A stretch of 47,437 bases of DNA from Verrucomicrobiota bacterium (GTDB taxonomy: Bacteria > Verrucomicrobiota > Verrucomicrobiia > Chthoniobacterales > JAFAMB01). Position 1 is the stretch's first letter; the number at the start of each line of letters is the position of its first letter. Positions 24,278-32,436 of this stretch are shown here, in pieces. Below the pieces are notes generated by a model that was given only the letters and a program-made list of their open reading frames with translations, was not told the DNA's origin and made no database searches. The DNA lies in the NCBI GenBank assembly GCA_019239825.1, contig JAFAZK010000312.1:1-47437 (forward strand). The letters run 5' to 3'. Both the position numbers and the translations under genes were made by a program.

Positions 24278-25912
24278 TTAGTTCGAAAGCAACGAGTTCA
24301 ACGCCTTGCGATCGATCTTTCCTAGTGAGTTACGAGGTATTTCAGAAACGATTTTAAGCTGTTCGGGGATCTTGTAGTCAGCTAATCGCTCGGCAAGGTA
24401 ACAGTGAATATCGTTTAGAACAGAGCTTTGCGGATCGTTACATCTTAACTGGATCAAGCCGGCCACCCGTTCGCCCAGTTCGGGATCTGGTACCCCGATT
24501 ACGGCCGCATCCTGGACGGCAGGATGGCTAGTCAGGACCTGTTCAACTTCGACCGGCGAGATATTCGAGCCCCCACGAATAATGAGAAATTTCTTTCGGG
24601 AAACGAACCAAAGATTGCCGTCTCCGTCCTCTCGCATGAGATCGCCCGTGCAAAACCAGCCATCCTTGGGCGCGCCCTCTATCAACCCTGGTCCGGCCCA
24701 GTAACCGATGGTCACATTAGCACTACGCAAAATTAGTTCACCGATTTCACCGGTAGCAACCGGAACATGACGGTCGTTGACTAGACGAATCTCCGTGCCG
24801 TTGGCCACCCGGCTGATCGGACCCGGTTCCAAGCCGTAGGTGAGGCAAGCAATCGCTTCGGTTGAAGCCCAGATCGACCGCAGGGGAACGCCGAAAGCCG
24901 CTGAGAACCCTTCTTGTAACTGTAGCGGGCAGACATCTCCACCCACCAAACAAGTTCTTACAGAATCGACGTTTCGCGCCCGCGCCTGTTGGCTTCGCAG
25001 AAGTGCCCCGTACATAAATGGCAATCCGGCAATCCAGCTGCAGCGGTGGAATTCAATTCCGTCCAGCATGGCGTCGGGATCAAAGCTCTCGAACAAGACA
25101 AATGGTGCTCCCGACCAGAGGCAGGCCAGAACGGTGAAACATCCACTGGCATGCGACATGGGGAACGCTACCGCTGCGGTCTGGCTACTATCCAGGTCCC
25201 AGTGCCTGAACGACTCAGCGCTTTTTCGTAAGGTGGCCAGTGTATGAGTAACAAATTTGGGCTGACCGGTGGTACCTGAGGTTGTCAGGAGCACGGCCGG
25301 AGCATTTAAATCGACAGTCCTCCTGTCCGGTGCGCCTTTAATCGGGCCCAACAGATTAGACCAGGGTTGCGCTTGTCGATCGTCAACTGGGCCGTCGACA
25401 ACAAAACGTCTGGTCGCTCCCAAAACCGAGGCGTCAACCGAAGCAATCTGGTTGTAGGGAGTCGCTTGACCGATGTAAAGGGAAGGGCGGAGTCGCTGCA
25501 GAAGCGGCTCGAGCTCCGCGTTTTTCAACCTGATATTCAACGGCGCCGCAATAGCGCCTACCTGGAAACACGCTAGATAAGCCACAACGAATTCAGGTAG
25601 GTTCGCCATATGCAATACCACGCGATCGCCTGGCCGGATCCCTAGTCCAATTAATCCGCTGGAGAGACGATTAACTTCGGAGGTTAGCCGTGGCCAAGTC
25701 CACAGCTCCTGGTCGCTGGCGAAGACAAACGCTGTCTGCCCTGAGGTTATCCGGTTATCGAGATCTTGTACTGCTTTCATAACGAGTTGATATCTGGCAG
25801 CCGGCGTTGCCAGCCTCATACAGGTTGGCGTAAGCCAAACAGGAGCTTGGTGCTTTTGCTTGAGCTGCCGGAAAGGCGGTCCTAGCGGAACCGTTAGGAG
25901 GCCCTCGAACAT
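24278..25912 (-). CDS. Acyl-CoA synthetase / AMP-dependent ligase (ANL family)
   Basis: 544 residues from an ATG at 25912; the conserved part begins near residue 45, and an internal ATG at residue 32 is possible. It has the adenylation motifs in order: LLTTSGTTGQPK (A3 P-loop), AFPMSHASG (A4), SIWASTEA (A5), GWFCTGDL (A7), RGGSNISPVEVE (A8) and PRNSLGKIDRKAL (A10, catalytic Lys near the C-terminus). The family forms an acyl-adenylate, usually then an acyl-CoA. The length and motifs suit a medium/long-chain or aryl-CoA ligase; no carrier-protein domain is fused. A methyltransferase gene follows. A 7-base inverted repeat sits directly before the start codon (25913-25939). Confidence 0.9.
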   Translation of the reverse strand: MFEGLLTVPLGPPFRQLKQKHQAPVWLTPTCMRLATPAARYQLVMKAVQDLDNRITSGQTAFVFASDQELWTWPRLTSEVNRLSSGLIGLGIRPGDRVVLHMANLPEFVVAYLACFQVGAIAAPLNIRLKNAELEPLLQRLRPSLYIGQATPYNQIASVDASVLGATRRFVVDGPVDDRQAQPWSNLLGPIKGAPDRRTVDLNAPAVLLTTSGTTGQPKFVTHTLATLRKSAESFRHWDLDSSQTAAVAFPMSHASGCFTVLACLWSGAPFVLFESFDPDAMLDGIEFHRCSWIAGLPFMYGALLRSQQARARNVDSVRTCLVGGDVCPLQLQEGFSAAFGVPLRSIWASTEAIACLTYGLEPGPISRVANGTEIRLVNDRHVPVATGEIGELILRSANVTIGYWAGPGLIEGAPKDGWFCTGDLMREDGDGNLWFVSRKKFLIIRGGSNISPVEVEQVLTSHPAVQDAAVIGVPDPELGERVAGLIQLRCNDPQSSVLNDIHCYLAERLADYKIPEQLKIVSEIPRNSLGKIDRKALNSLLSN

Positions 25913-25939
25913 CGATAGCGAGTTTCAGACGAGCTATCG
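25913..25939. promoter_or_regulatory. Inverted repeat CGATAGC-N13-GCTATCG at the ligase start
   Basis: Perfect seven-base arms (25913-25919 and 25933-25939) lie directly upstream of the ligase ATG, in the divergent region shared with the small membrane protein and PAP2 genes. It could be an operator or a leader hairpin controlling translation of the ligase. Confidence 0.35.
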
Positions 25940-26035
25940 CAGGTGACTATTTTCGCGATTGCTCAGAATGTGCGAGCATGGTTTCGAAATGCACGCTACG
26001 GTCTGGGCCGAAATTGAATTTGGAAAAAAGCATTA

Positions 26036-26191
26036 ATGGCAGTCCTTATTTTGGCTCTCGTGGTGACGATTATTACCGGCGCGCACTATTTCGGGTGGAA
26101 TCTCACACGGCCTGTGTGGCTGGTGTTGTTTATTCTTTCGGTGTTAGCGCTGTTCCTTGTGTTACTCGCCTACCGCACGCTGGCGCTCTGA
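26036..26191 (+). CDS. 51-residue two-helix membrane protein
   Basis: From the ATG at 26036 (GGAAAA upstream) to TGA at 26189-26191. The protein is almost wholly hydrophobic: helix 1 MAVLILALVVTIITGAHYF, a short turn GWNLTRP, helix 2 VWLVLFILSVLALFLVLLAY and a basic end. The composition, codon use and ribosome-site-like GGAAAA argue for a real gene. It has no recognised family. The PAP2 phosphatase gene starts 10 bases after its stop in the same direction, so the two are probably translated from one mRNA and may act together in the membrane. It resembles the 51-residue protein at 42653-42808 in size and topology, but I see no convincing sequence homology. Confidence 0.6.
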   Translation: MAVLILALVVTIITGAHYFGWNLTRPVWLVLFILSVLALFLVLLAYRTLAL

Positions 26192-26201
26192 TTCGGTACT
26201 G

Positions 26202-27092
26202 ATGCGCCAGATTTTGCCGAGAGCTTTGTTTCAACAGCCAATGACCTCCGAAGGTCGGGTTCAAACCCGTTTTTTGCCGGGCACAATCGTCTGCTATGTG
26301 CTCTTGGTTGTCTTTTACGTGGTCTTGGTAAAAACGGGTTGGGGACATCAGCTCGACGATGAGGCTTACCTAGGCCGCGGCTCAGTGAGCCATCAGGTTA
26401 TTGCGTTGGATGCTGTTCTACTCAGGCTGGTTAGCGATGGGACGATCATGGCGGCGGCCGCTGGCCTGTTCCTGATCTCGTTCGTACGCCGCCGTGCCCT
26501 CGTTGGTCTGATTACGGTCGCTGGGTTCCTGATCGCCGTGCTTGGCGCTGAGATTCTTAAAGACTATGTTTTTCAATGGCGGGCATTGGTGCCCGCTGAT
26601 GCTCAATTAGGAGAGGATTTGCAGGGAAATTCCTATCCAAGCGGGCATGCTACCATCGTAACTGCGTTCGTTTTGAGCTTACTGATGGTTTCGCCGGCGC
26701 GCTGGCGACCCTGGTTGGCGGCGGTTCTTGGCGCAATTAGTTCCTTATTCACCACCGGCGTCCTCTTTGCCGGATGGCATCGGGCGTCGGACGCTTTGGG
26801 AGCGTTGGCCTGGGCCGGGCTTTGCATGAATCTCGCCGCCGCTGCTGCGGTTCGACTTAGAGGACAACCGGCACTGGCAAAACCCAGGCATGGGTTGCTT
26901 GCCAGCATCATCGTTGGCGTTGTAATCCTATTATTTTTCTTGCTGACCGCCGCCATAGCCGCGCCCCGATATCCCCATCACGATCTGCCTTTCTTGCTGC
27001 TCAGCGGACTGATTATCGCCGGGTCGTTTGCACTGACTGCTTGGTATAGCCGGCAGTTCGAAGCGGTCGATTTCCGAGGAGCAAGGAGCTAG
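26202..27092 (+). CDS. PAP2-superfamily membrane phosphatase
   Basis: 296 residues from the ATG at 26202; a TTG at 26157 or an ATG at 26241 are alternatives. Hydrophobic segments surround the phosphatase motifs: KDYVFQWRAL (C1, Lys and Arg), YPSGHAT (C2, the His of SGH) and AGWHRASDALGA (C3, His and Asp). C3 normally starts SR; here GWHRASD keeps the His/Asp pair. The family removes phosphate from lipids such as phosphatidic acid, PGP or undecaprenyl diphosphate at the periplasmic face. The C-terminus adds two or three more membrane helices. It follows the small membrane protein gene by 10 bases. The substrate is not predictable from sequence. Confidence 0.85.
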   Translation: MRQILPRALFQQPMTSEGRVQTRFLPGTIVCYVLLVVFYVVLVKTGWGHQLDDEAYLGRGSVSHQVIALDAVLLRLVSDGTIMAAAAGLFLISFVRRRALVGLITVAGFLIAVLGAEILKDYVFQWRALVPADAQLGEDLQGNSYPSGHATIVTAFVLSLLMVSPARWRPWLAAVLGAISSLFTTGVLFAGWHRASDALGALAWAGLCMNLAAAAAVRLRGQPALAKPRHGLLASIIVGVVILLFFLLTAAIAAPRYPHHDLPFLLLSGLIIAGSFALTAWYSRQFEAVDFRGARS

Positions 27093-27130
27093 AATCTAGG
27101 AGACGGTACTTAGTCTTGCCGTGCTTGGAA

Positions 27131-27739
27131 CTAACTCTGGTTCTCTGAGACCTGTTTCAAGCCCTTCAACCAAGCTTCATGGCCTCTGTGAAGAGCGCTG
27201 GGGTCTTTTTCTCGGAAGGTAACTGCGCCGGGACCCTGAACAACTTCTTCAGTGATCATCTGGCAACCGTCTGACGTCGGAACCAGGTACCAGGTATGAT
27301 AAAAGACCGCGTCTAGACCTTTGCTCTTACCAAACCAAGCCAGGCGACTATTAGGAACGAACTCATGAACGAAGCTAATAATCGGTAAACTGAAGGTGCT
27401 CCACTCGAAGATACCATCTTGCTGGAGCGCGCCCGATTGATTGTTCGCGATCTTTACGTCTTCAGCGTTCGGATACCACTTCGGCCAGTTCTGCGCATCA
27501 ATCAGATGCCGCCATACGGTAGCGCAGGACGCTTTGATAAAGACTTCGTTGTGGGCAAATAGAGTGGCTTCGCTCGGCGAAAATCCGGATGGCCAATGAA
27601 TGTCTTGGGTCCGTTTCGCCAGATCGTCTTTCATTATTGATTCTCCGGAAGATTGGGAAAAGGCAGGTATTGTTCCGAAGCAAATGCTCAGGGCTAAGAA
27701 CAGGAGCTGCAGCGGGTTGTGGCGCAGTGGAGGGAGCAA
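27131..27739 (-). CDS. Exported SRPBCC / polyketide-cyclase-like protein
   Basis: About 202 residues if started at the TTG at 27739. The frame stays open to an ATG at 27970, but the extra codons read through GTGATTAGTGATTGGTGATT-type intergenic repeats, so I doubt them; an ATG at 27634 would remove the signal peptide. PLQLLFLALSICFGTIPAFS looks like a signal peptide. The domain begins VFIKASCATVWRHLIDAQNWPKWYPNAEDV, the typical SRPBCC start, and ends GHEAWLKGLKQVSE. These START-like folds bind hydrophobic ligands or act as cyclases/hydratases. It is divergent from a LysR gene, with an operator candidate at 27979-28003, so LysR control is likely. The start is uncertain. Confidence 0.72.
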   Translation of the reverse strand: MLPPLRHNPLQLLFLALSICFGTIPAFSQSSGESIMKDDLAKRTQDIHWPSGFSPSEATLFAHNEVFIKASCATVWRHLIDAQNWPKWYPNAEDVKIANNQSGALQQDGIFEWSTFSLPIISFVHEFVPNSRLAWFGKSKGLDAVFYHTWYLVPTSDGCQMITEEVVQGPGAVTFREKDPSALHRGHEAWLKGLKQVSENQS

Positions 27740-27978
27740 ACGGTGTGTGATTAGTGATTGGTGATTTGTGATTGGTAGGTCTCCGACTTTGCTCTGTCGT
27801 CTGGAACTACCGAGTTGGCCCGGTCGCTGAAACTCCCGGAAGCTATGTCGGACAGGCCGGCGATCTTGGCATTGTTCCTGAAGAGTGATGGGTGGTTGGT
27901 AAGAAGGATCCAGATGAGTGAGCGGTCCGATTGATGGGATGTCGGGTGTTTGATGGTCGTTCCTTTTCATGGCGGAGG

Positions 27979-28003
27979 TTAGGACAACCGCGTCAAGTCC
28001 TAA
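27979..28003. promoter_or_regulatory. LysR-type operator candidate TTAGGAC-N11-GTCCTAA
   Basis: Perfect seven-base inverted arms with an 11-base spacer, 43 bases before the LysR start and on the promoter side of the divergent SRPBCC gene. The size, symmetry and position match LysR recognition sites (T-N11-A class, extended). Confidence 0.5.
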
Positions 28004-28046
28004 AACGAATTGATCTCATCCTGTCTATGACAGAAACTCATGCTGG

Positions 28047-28976
28047 ATGGCGGTTGATTCACGACTTTTCTCTGGTCTAAGCGCCTTCGCCGCGGTGCTG
28101 GAAGCCGGGAGTTTTGTGCGGGCCGGTGAAGCTCTTGGACTAACGCAATCTGCGGTCAGTCGCTCCGTGCAGCGCCTGGAAGAAAGGCTGGGAGTACGTC
28201 TCTTCGAGCGAAGCTCGAAAGTTATACGACTTACCGAGGATGGGGAACGTTTTTGCGCAGAAGCACTCCCTCTTTTTTCGCAATTGGGAGAGGTGGCCGA
28301 GGGCATGGTAACGGCTTCTGGCAAGGCGAGAGGGCGACTCCGGATTAATGTTGAGCCATCGTTTGCTCGTCTCTTTCTTGCGCCTCGTATCGGAACGTTT
28401 CTGAAAGCATATCCGGATGTACGACTTGAAGTCCTGGTTCGAGAACGTCTTGAAGATCTGGTAGCGGAAGGAATTGATGCTGCGATTCTGTTCGGGGAGC
28501 CGGTGCCGTCAGCGTTGATCGCTCGCCGTTTGCTCCAAGTGCATATTCTGACTTGTGCCTCGCCGGATTACCTTGCACGGAATGGACGTCCGCGAAAGCC
28601 GAGTGACCTGGAGGCGCAAAAGCACGAGTGCCTGCTCTTCCGCAATCCGGCGACAGGGAAACCATTCCCTTGGGAATTTCATCGAGGAAAGAAGCGGCTC
28701 AGTGTCAACGTAACGGGTCGCCTTCTGGTGAACGATGCGCTGACTTATGTGGCTTTATGTGCGGCCGGGAACGGTGTGGCTCAACTCATTGACTTAACCA
28801 TCGAACCGCTTCTGAAGAATGGGACATTGATTAGTCTTTTTCCGGAATGGACTGACGAGTTGTTCCCGCTCTATGTCTATTATCCATCTCGACATTTTGT
28901 TCCGGCCAAGCTGCGCGTATTTCTCGATTTTTTAGTGTCGTCATTGGAAGCGGAAAGGCCGTTGCTTTTCGCGTGA
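28047..28976 (+). CDS. LysR-family transcriptional regulator
   Basis: 309 residues from an ATG. The N-terminal winged HTH (about 5-65) has FAAVLEAGSFVRAGEALGLTQSAVSRSVQRLEERLGVRLFERSSKVIRLTEDG, the LysR signature. The effector domain starts near 90 (GRLRINVEPSFARLFLAPRIGTFLKAYPDV) and includes GIDAAILFG and VNDALTYVALCAAGNGVAQLID. The group resembles LysR proteins that control divergent enzyme genes for small aromatic or quinone-like compounds. It is divergent from the SRPBCC gene, and the TTAGGAC palindrome lies between them, suggesting autoregulation and control of that gene. Its 3' side is occupied by a large inverted repeat (28983-29212). Confidence 0.92.
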   Translation: MAVDSRLFSGLSAFAAVLEAGSFVRAGEALGLTQSAVSRSVQRLEERLGVRLFERSSKVIRLTEDGERFCAEALPLFSQLGEVAEGMVTASGKARGRLRINVEPSFARLFLAPRIGTFLKAYPDVRLEVLVRERLEDLVAEGIDAAILFGEPVPSALIARRLLQVHILTCASPDYLARNGRPRKPSDLEAQKHECLLFRNPATGKPFPWEFHRGKKRLSVNVTGRLLVNDALTYVALCAAGNGVAQLIDLTIEPLLKNGTLISLFPEWTDELFPLYVYYPSRHFVPAKLRVFLDFLVSSLEAERPLLFA

Positions 28977-28982
28977 TAGCGT

Positions 28983-29212
28983 TTTCTGTCCCGAAGGGAC
29001 AATAGGACTCAGCCGGGGTTTTAACCCCGGGAATAGGCCCAACCCAGGATGCGCCCTGAAGGGGCGCAAGATATTTTATTCAACGGTTTGTTAGGCGACG
29101 TCCCCATAATCTGAGGCAACGCTTCTACCGCCACGTTCGGGGCGGGATGTTTTTTATCGGCACCCGGGGTTAAAACCCCAGGCTGAGTCCTATTGTCCCT
29201 TCGGGACAGAAA
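28983..29212. repeat. Large inverted-repeat element with internal hairpins
   Basis: The left arm (28983-29031) and the reverse complement of the right arm (29163-29212) are identical over about 49 bases except for one extra T. Each arm has two small hairpins: TGTCCCGAAGGGACA and CCGGGGTTTTAACCCCGG-like. The core holds GCGCCC-TGAAG-GGGCGC (29051-29067) and a weak stem followed by TTTTTT near 29150. It has no coding frame of its own, and apart from it the 28977-29307 gap holds nothing. It looks like a non-autonomous mobile or REP-type element; it may also end the LysR transcript. Confidence 0.75.
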
Positions 29213-29307
29213 TCCGCTTTGATACCTGTCCACATTTGCGACTTCGCATTAGCGTCACGCATCCGGATCGACGACGACGAGGACGAGTACGAAACCCTGC
29301 AGGCGTG

Positions 29308-30417
29308 CTAAATCAACGTCTCCGTTTCAGGATCGAACAAGCAGGCTTTGTTCATATCGACTGCCAGTTTGACACGTTCACCAACTGCGTGAAGTGCATG
29401 CGATTCGAAACGCGCAATCACTTCTTTTCCGGCGATCCGCACCACGACCATGGTCTCGGCACCGGTTGGTTCGACGACTTCGACTTGGGCGTCGATGGTC
29501 CCAAGATAAGGAGTATCTTCTGAGTGGCGACGGTCGAAGAGAGGCAAATTTTCCGGCCTGAGCCCGAGGATTACAGGCTGGCCATCAGAAACTGATTTTG
29601 TCATCCCTTCAGCCAGAGGCAAGCGTATGGCCGCACCATTACCTTCACCCAAAACCACGCTCGGCGAGCTCGAAACCGCAATTTTTGCGGGCAGAAAGTT
29701 CATTGGCGGTGAACCCATGAAACCGGCGACAAACATGTTGGCGGGCCGGTCGTAGACGGTTCTTGGCTCAGCGAACTGCTGCACTAGGCCTTGATGCATC
29801 ACGGCAATACGGGAAGCTAAGGTCATCGCTTCAACCTGATCGTGGGTGACGTAAATGGTCGTCTTGCCGAGTTGCTGATAAAGTTTTTTGATCTCAGTGC
29901 GCATCTCGACCCGCAACTTCGCGTCGAGGTTAGATAGCGGTTCATCGAATAGGAACAACTTCGGATCGCGGACTAACGCTCTTCCCATGGCAACGCGTTG
30001 CCGCTGGCCGCCCGAGAGTTGGTTGGGTTTACGACCAAGTAGGTTTTCGATCCTTAAGAGGTCGGCCACGCGCGCCACCGCTTCTTCGCGCGCAGGTTTA
30101 GGTACACCCCGGCTTTCCATCCCGAACATCATATTCCCGCGGACCGTCATGGTGGGATAAAGCGCATAGGATTGGAACACCATCGCGATATCCCGATCCT
30201 TGGGTGGCACCGAGTTAACGACGCGCTGATCGATCTTGACCGCGCCCTCCGACACGCTTTCGAGTCCTGCGATGATCGCGAGCAACGTGGACTTACCGCA
30301 GCCCGAAGGCCCAACAAGGACAACGAACTCGCCTGTCTTAACTTCAAGGTCAATCCCCTTGAGTACGGGCACGGAGCCAAAGTTTTTCTTGACGTTTTGG
30401 ATCGTGAGTGAGGCCAT
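29308..30417 (-). CDS. Sugar ABC transporter ATPase (MalK/UgpC type)
   Basis: 369 residues from an ATG at 30417. GPSGCGKST (Walker A, 36-44), LSGGQRQRVAMGRA (signature, 134-147), LFLFDEPLSNLD (Walker B) and the switch His in IYVTHDQVEAMTL. The C-terminal third is the OB-fold regulatory domain of the MalK/UgpC class (PANMFVAGFMGSPPMNF, then VILGLRPENL). This class powers importers of sugars and glycerol phosphates. It is the last gene of a four-gene operon, starting 10 bases after the second permease. The OB domain could receive regulatory signals, as in MalK. Confidence 0.95.
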   Translation of the reverse strand: MASLTIQNVKKNFGSVPVLKGIDLEVKTGEFVVLVGPSGCGKSTLLAIIAGLESVSEGAVKIDQRVVNSVPPKDRDIAMVFQSYALYPTMTVRGNMMFGMESRGVPKPAREEAVARVADLLRIENLLGRKPNQLSGGQRQRVAMGRALVRDPKLFLFDEPLSNLDAKLRVEMRTEIKKLYQQLGKTTIYVTHDQVEAMTLASRIAVMHQGLVQQFAEPRTVYDRPANMFVAGFMGSPPMNFLPAKIAVSSSPSVVLGEGNGAAIRLPLAEGMTKSVSDGQPVILGLRPENLPLFDRRHSEDTPYLGTIDAQVEVVEPTGAETMVVVRIAGKEVIARFESHALHAVGERVKLAVDMNKACLFDPETETLI

Positions 30418-30427
30418 AGATAACGAG

Positions 30428-31318
30428 CTATTTGATTGCCCCTTGAGTGAGCCCGCGTAAAAAATATCGGCCGCCGAACAGATAAATCAGGAGAGGAGGC
30501 AAAGCGCCGATCAATACGGCGGCGCTTTCAACGTTGTATTGGTGGACTGCAGTCCCTCCGCCGCTCAGCGCGATCAATGCGACCGTAATCGGCTGGTGGG
30601 TGCCCGAGGAAAAAATGAAGGCGAACAGGAACTCGTTCCAAATGTTAGTGAATTGCCAAATCAAGGTGACGATGATAATCGGCGGGGACAAAGGTAAAAC
30701 GATTTTGCGGAAAATCCGCCAGAAGCCGGCGCCATCGATCCGAGCCGCCTTGATCAGAGCGTCCGGAATATTCACATAGTAGTTCCGGCAGAATAGAGTG
30801 GTGAAGCTCAAACCCTGGACGCAATGGATGAAGACCAGTCCGGCAATCGTATTGGTCAGGCCAAGGAAGCCCAATACCTGCGCCCAGGGTAAAAGAACCA
30901 TCTGACCAGGCATGAAGACTCCGAGTGTCATGATGCCGAACAACACCTCGGAACCGGGGAAACGCCATTTCGACAAGACGTAGCCGTTAATAGCGCCGAT
31001 GGCCGTCGAAATAATGCTGGCCGGTACGACCATCGCCACGGAATTATAAAAGAACGGTTGTATCCCTTTACAGGTGCCGCCAACGCAGAATTTGCACCAG
31101 GCCTGTACCCAATAATCGAGGGAGAAGCTGTGAGGAATTCCGATCAGGCCGTTGCGGCTGATATCGCCGAGATCGCGGAAAGAATTGAGGACGACGACGG
31201 TAATCGGCACCAGATAGACGAGCGCAAACAAAGTGAGGAGAGCGTAGACAACAACCTTCGCCCGTCGGCCCCATGTGCCAGCTGTGGTAAGCGGATCGTA
31301 GGTGGTAGCGTCAGCCAT
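30428..31318 (-). CDS. Sugar ABC transporter permease (MalG type)
   Basis: 296 residues from the ATG at 31318, with GGGAGG at good spacing. The start overlaps the end of the preceding permease by eight bases; a longer frame to 31387 would only re-read that gene. It has six predicted membrane segments and the EAA-like loop AARIDGAGFWRIFRKIVLPLSPP, which docks on the ATPase. The N-terminal KVVVYALLTLFALVYLVPITVVVLNSF is typical of MalG/GtsC proteins. It forms the channel together with the permease at 31311-32258. Confidence 0.93.
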   Translation of the reverse strand: MADATTYDPLTTAGTWGRRAKVVVYALLTLFALVYLVPITVVVLNSFRDLGDISRNGLIGIPHSFSLDYWVQAWCKFCVGGTCKGIQPFFYNSVAMVVPASIISTAIGAINGYVLSKWRFPGSEVLFGIMTLGVFMPGQMVLLPWAQVLGFLGLTNTIAGLVFIHCVQGLSFTTLFCRNYYVNIPDALIKAARIDGAGFWRIFRKIVLPLSPPIIIVTLIWQFTNIWNEFLFAFIFSSGTHQPITVALIALSGGGTAVHQYNVESAAVLIGALPPLLIYLFGGRYFLRGLTQGAIK

Positions 31319-32258
31319 CTCTGGCCTCCCGGCGTTGACGTAGATTGGTCCAGATGGTGTAGGGCACGAGGAAGAGAGCAAGGGCAACCAGGATCATGAT
31401 GGCTGCAGCTGCTCCCTCGGCCAATTGGCCACGTTGAAAGATCAGATCATAGACATAGATGCTCGGCACAGTCGTAGCGATGCCAGGTCCGCCTTGGGTC
31501 ATCGCGAGAACCAGATCGAATGTCTTGATCGCGGACTGCAGAAGAACAACCAACACCGCGATAAAGATCGGGCCGATTGCTGGCAAGATAATCCGTCGAT
31601 AGATCCTGGGCATACTCGCCCCGTCTATTTGCGCGGCTTTAATGAGATCCGGATCGACCGAGCGGAGACCGGCTAAGAAGAGAGCCATAACAAAACCCGA
31701 GGCTTGCCAGATGGCGGTGAGCACGACCGTGTAAATGGCCAATTCGCGTTGCACGATCCAATCGAACTTAAAGCTGGTCCATCCGAGTTGATGCATCATG
31801 CTCTCGAGCCCAGTTGTGGGGTTGAACAACCAGCGCCAGACTGTGCCAGTCACGACAAAAGAGATTGCCAGTGGATAAAGATAAATGGTGCGAAAGACGG
31901 CTTCAGCCCGCACCCGTTGGTCGATCAGGATCGCTAGGGTAAGCCCGATCACCATAGTGCCAATCACATAGAGGGTGCTAAATAGAAAGAGATTGGTGTA
32001 GGCGATGCGCCAGCGCAGGTTAACCCACAAGTCCGCATACTGATGGAAACCCGCAAAGGAATAGTCGGGTAAATCGCCGGAGTTCGAAACCGAGATCCAG
32101 ATGGTCCAAGCACCAAAAACAAATACGTAAACGAAGGTCGCCAGCAGAGATGGTGCTAGAACCAGTTGGGGCAAAAAACTCGACAATCGTTCGCGCAGCG
32201 GCCGCGGTGGCGTTGGCGCGACCTTAACCTCGGTTAGTGTGAATGATTCGACCGACAT
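31311..32258 (-). CDS. Sugar ABC transporter permease (MalF type)
   Basis: 315 residues from the ATG at 32258. An upstream TTG at 32297 would add AIPAIPA encoded by a 9-base intergenic repeat, so I reject it. Six hydrophobic segments and an EAA-like loop AAQIDGASMPRIYRRIILPAIGP are present. TGTVWRWLFNPTTGLESMM and FDLVLAMTQGGPGIATTVPSIYVYD are typical of GtsB-like glucose/mannose importers. It is the second gene of the operon, 178 bases after the binding protein, with a hairpin in the gap. Confidence 0.93.
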   Translation of the reverse strand: MSVESFTLTEVKVAPTPPRPLRERLSSFLPQLVLAPSLLATFVYVFVFGAWTIWISVSNSGDLPDYSFAGFHQYADLWVNLRWRIAYTNLFLFSTLYVIGTMVIGLTLAILIDQRVRAEAVFRTIYLYPLAISFVVTGTVWRWLFNPTTGLESMMHQLGWTSFKFDWIVQRELAIYTVVLTAIWQASGFVMALFLAGLRSVDPDLIKAAQIDGASMPRIYRRIILPAIGPIFIAVLVVLLQSAIKTFDLVLAMTQGGPGIATTVPSIYVYDLIFQRGQLAEGAAAAIMILVALALFLVPYTIWTNLRQRREARDG

Positions 32259-32266
32259 GCTAGAGA

Positions 32267-32302
32267 AGAACGCCGGAATCGCCGGGATCGCCGACAACGC
32301 CG
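32267..32302. repeat. Four 9-base units ending CGCCG
   Basis: CGCCG recurs at 32271, 32280, 32289 and 32298, exactly nine bases apart. Similar wording (CGCTCGGGAACGCCGCGAG) follows the aminopeptidase gene at about 35447-35478, so this is a dispersed GC-rich repeat rather than coding sequence. Confidence 0.5.
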
Positions 32303-32387
32303 GGAGCGGAGCGACGGGAAATCGAAGATCGGTGGCGGGTTTGCATTTCGATAACTAGACAACGACAGGAACGATCATGAGCGGTAT

Positions 32388-32422
32388 CCGCGATCGCCAG
32401 TAACCGTTCCCGGCGATCGCGG
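32388..32422 (-). promoter_or_regulatory. Intercistronic hairpin after the binding protein gene
   Basis: CCGCGATCGCC (32388-32398) and GGCGATCGCGG (32412-32422) form an 11-base-pair perfect stem with a 13-base loop, 14 bases after the binding-protein stop and before the permease genes. There is no T-tract. In other transporter operons such stems protect the upstream message so that more binding protein than permease is made; that role is inferred here. Confidence 0.6.
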
Positions 32423-32436
32423 CGTTCATGGCCTTT

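Noticed and set aside
27740..27970. N-terminal extension of the SRPBCC gene to an ATG at 27970
   Set aside because: The extra codons read low-complexity intergenic repeat, precede an internal signal peptide, and have no ribosome site.
28983..29212. Insertion sequence
   Set aside because: No transposase frame lies between the arms; it can at most be a non-autonomous element.
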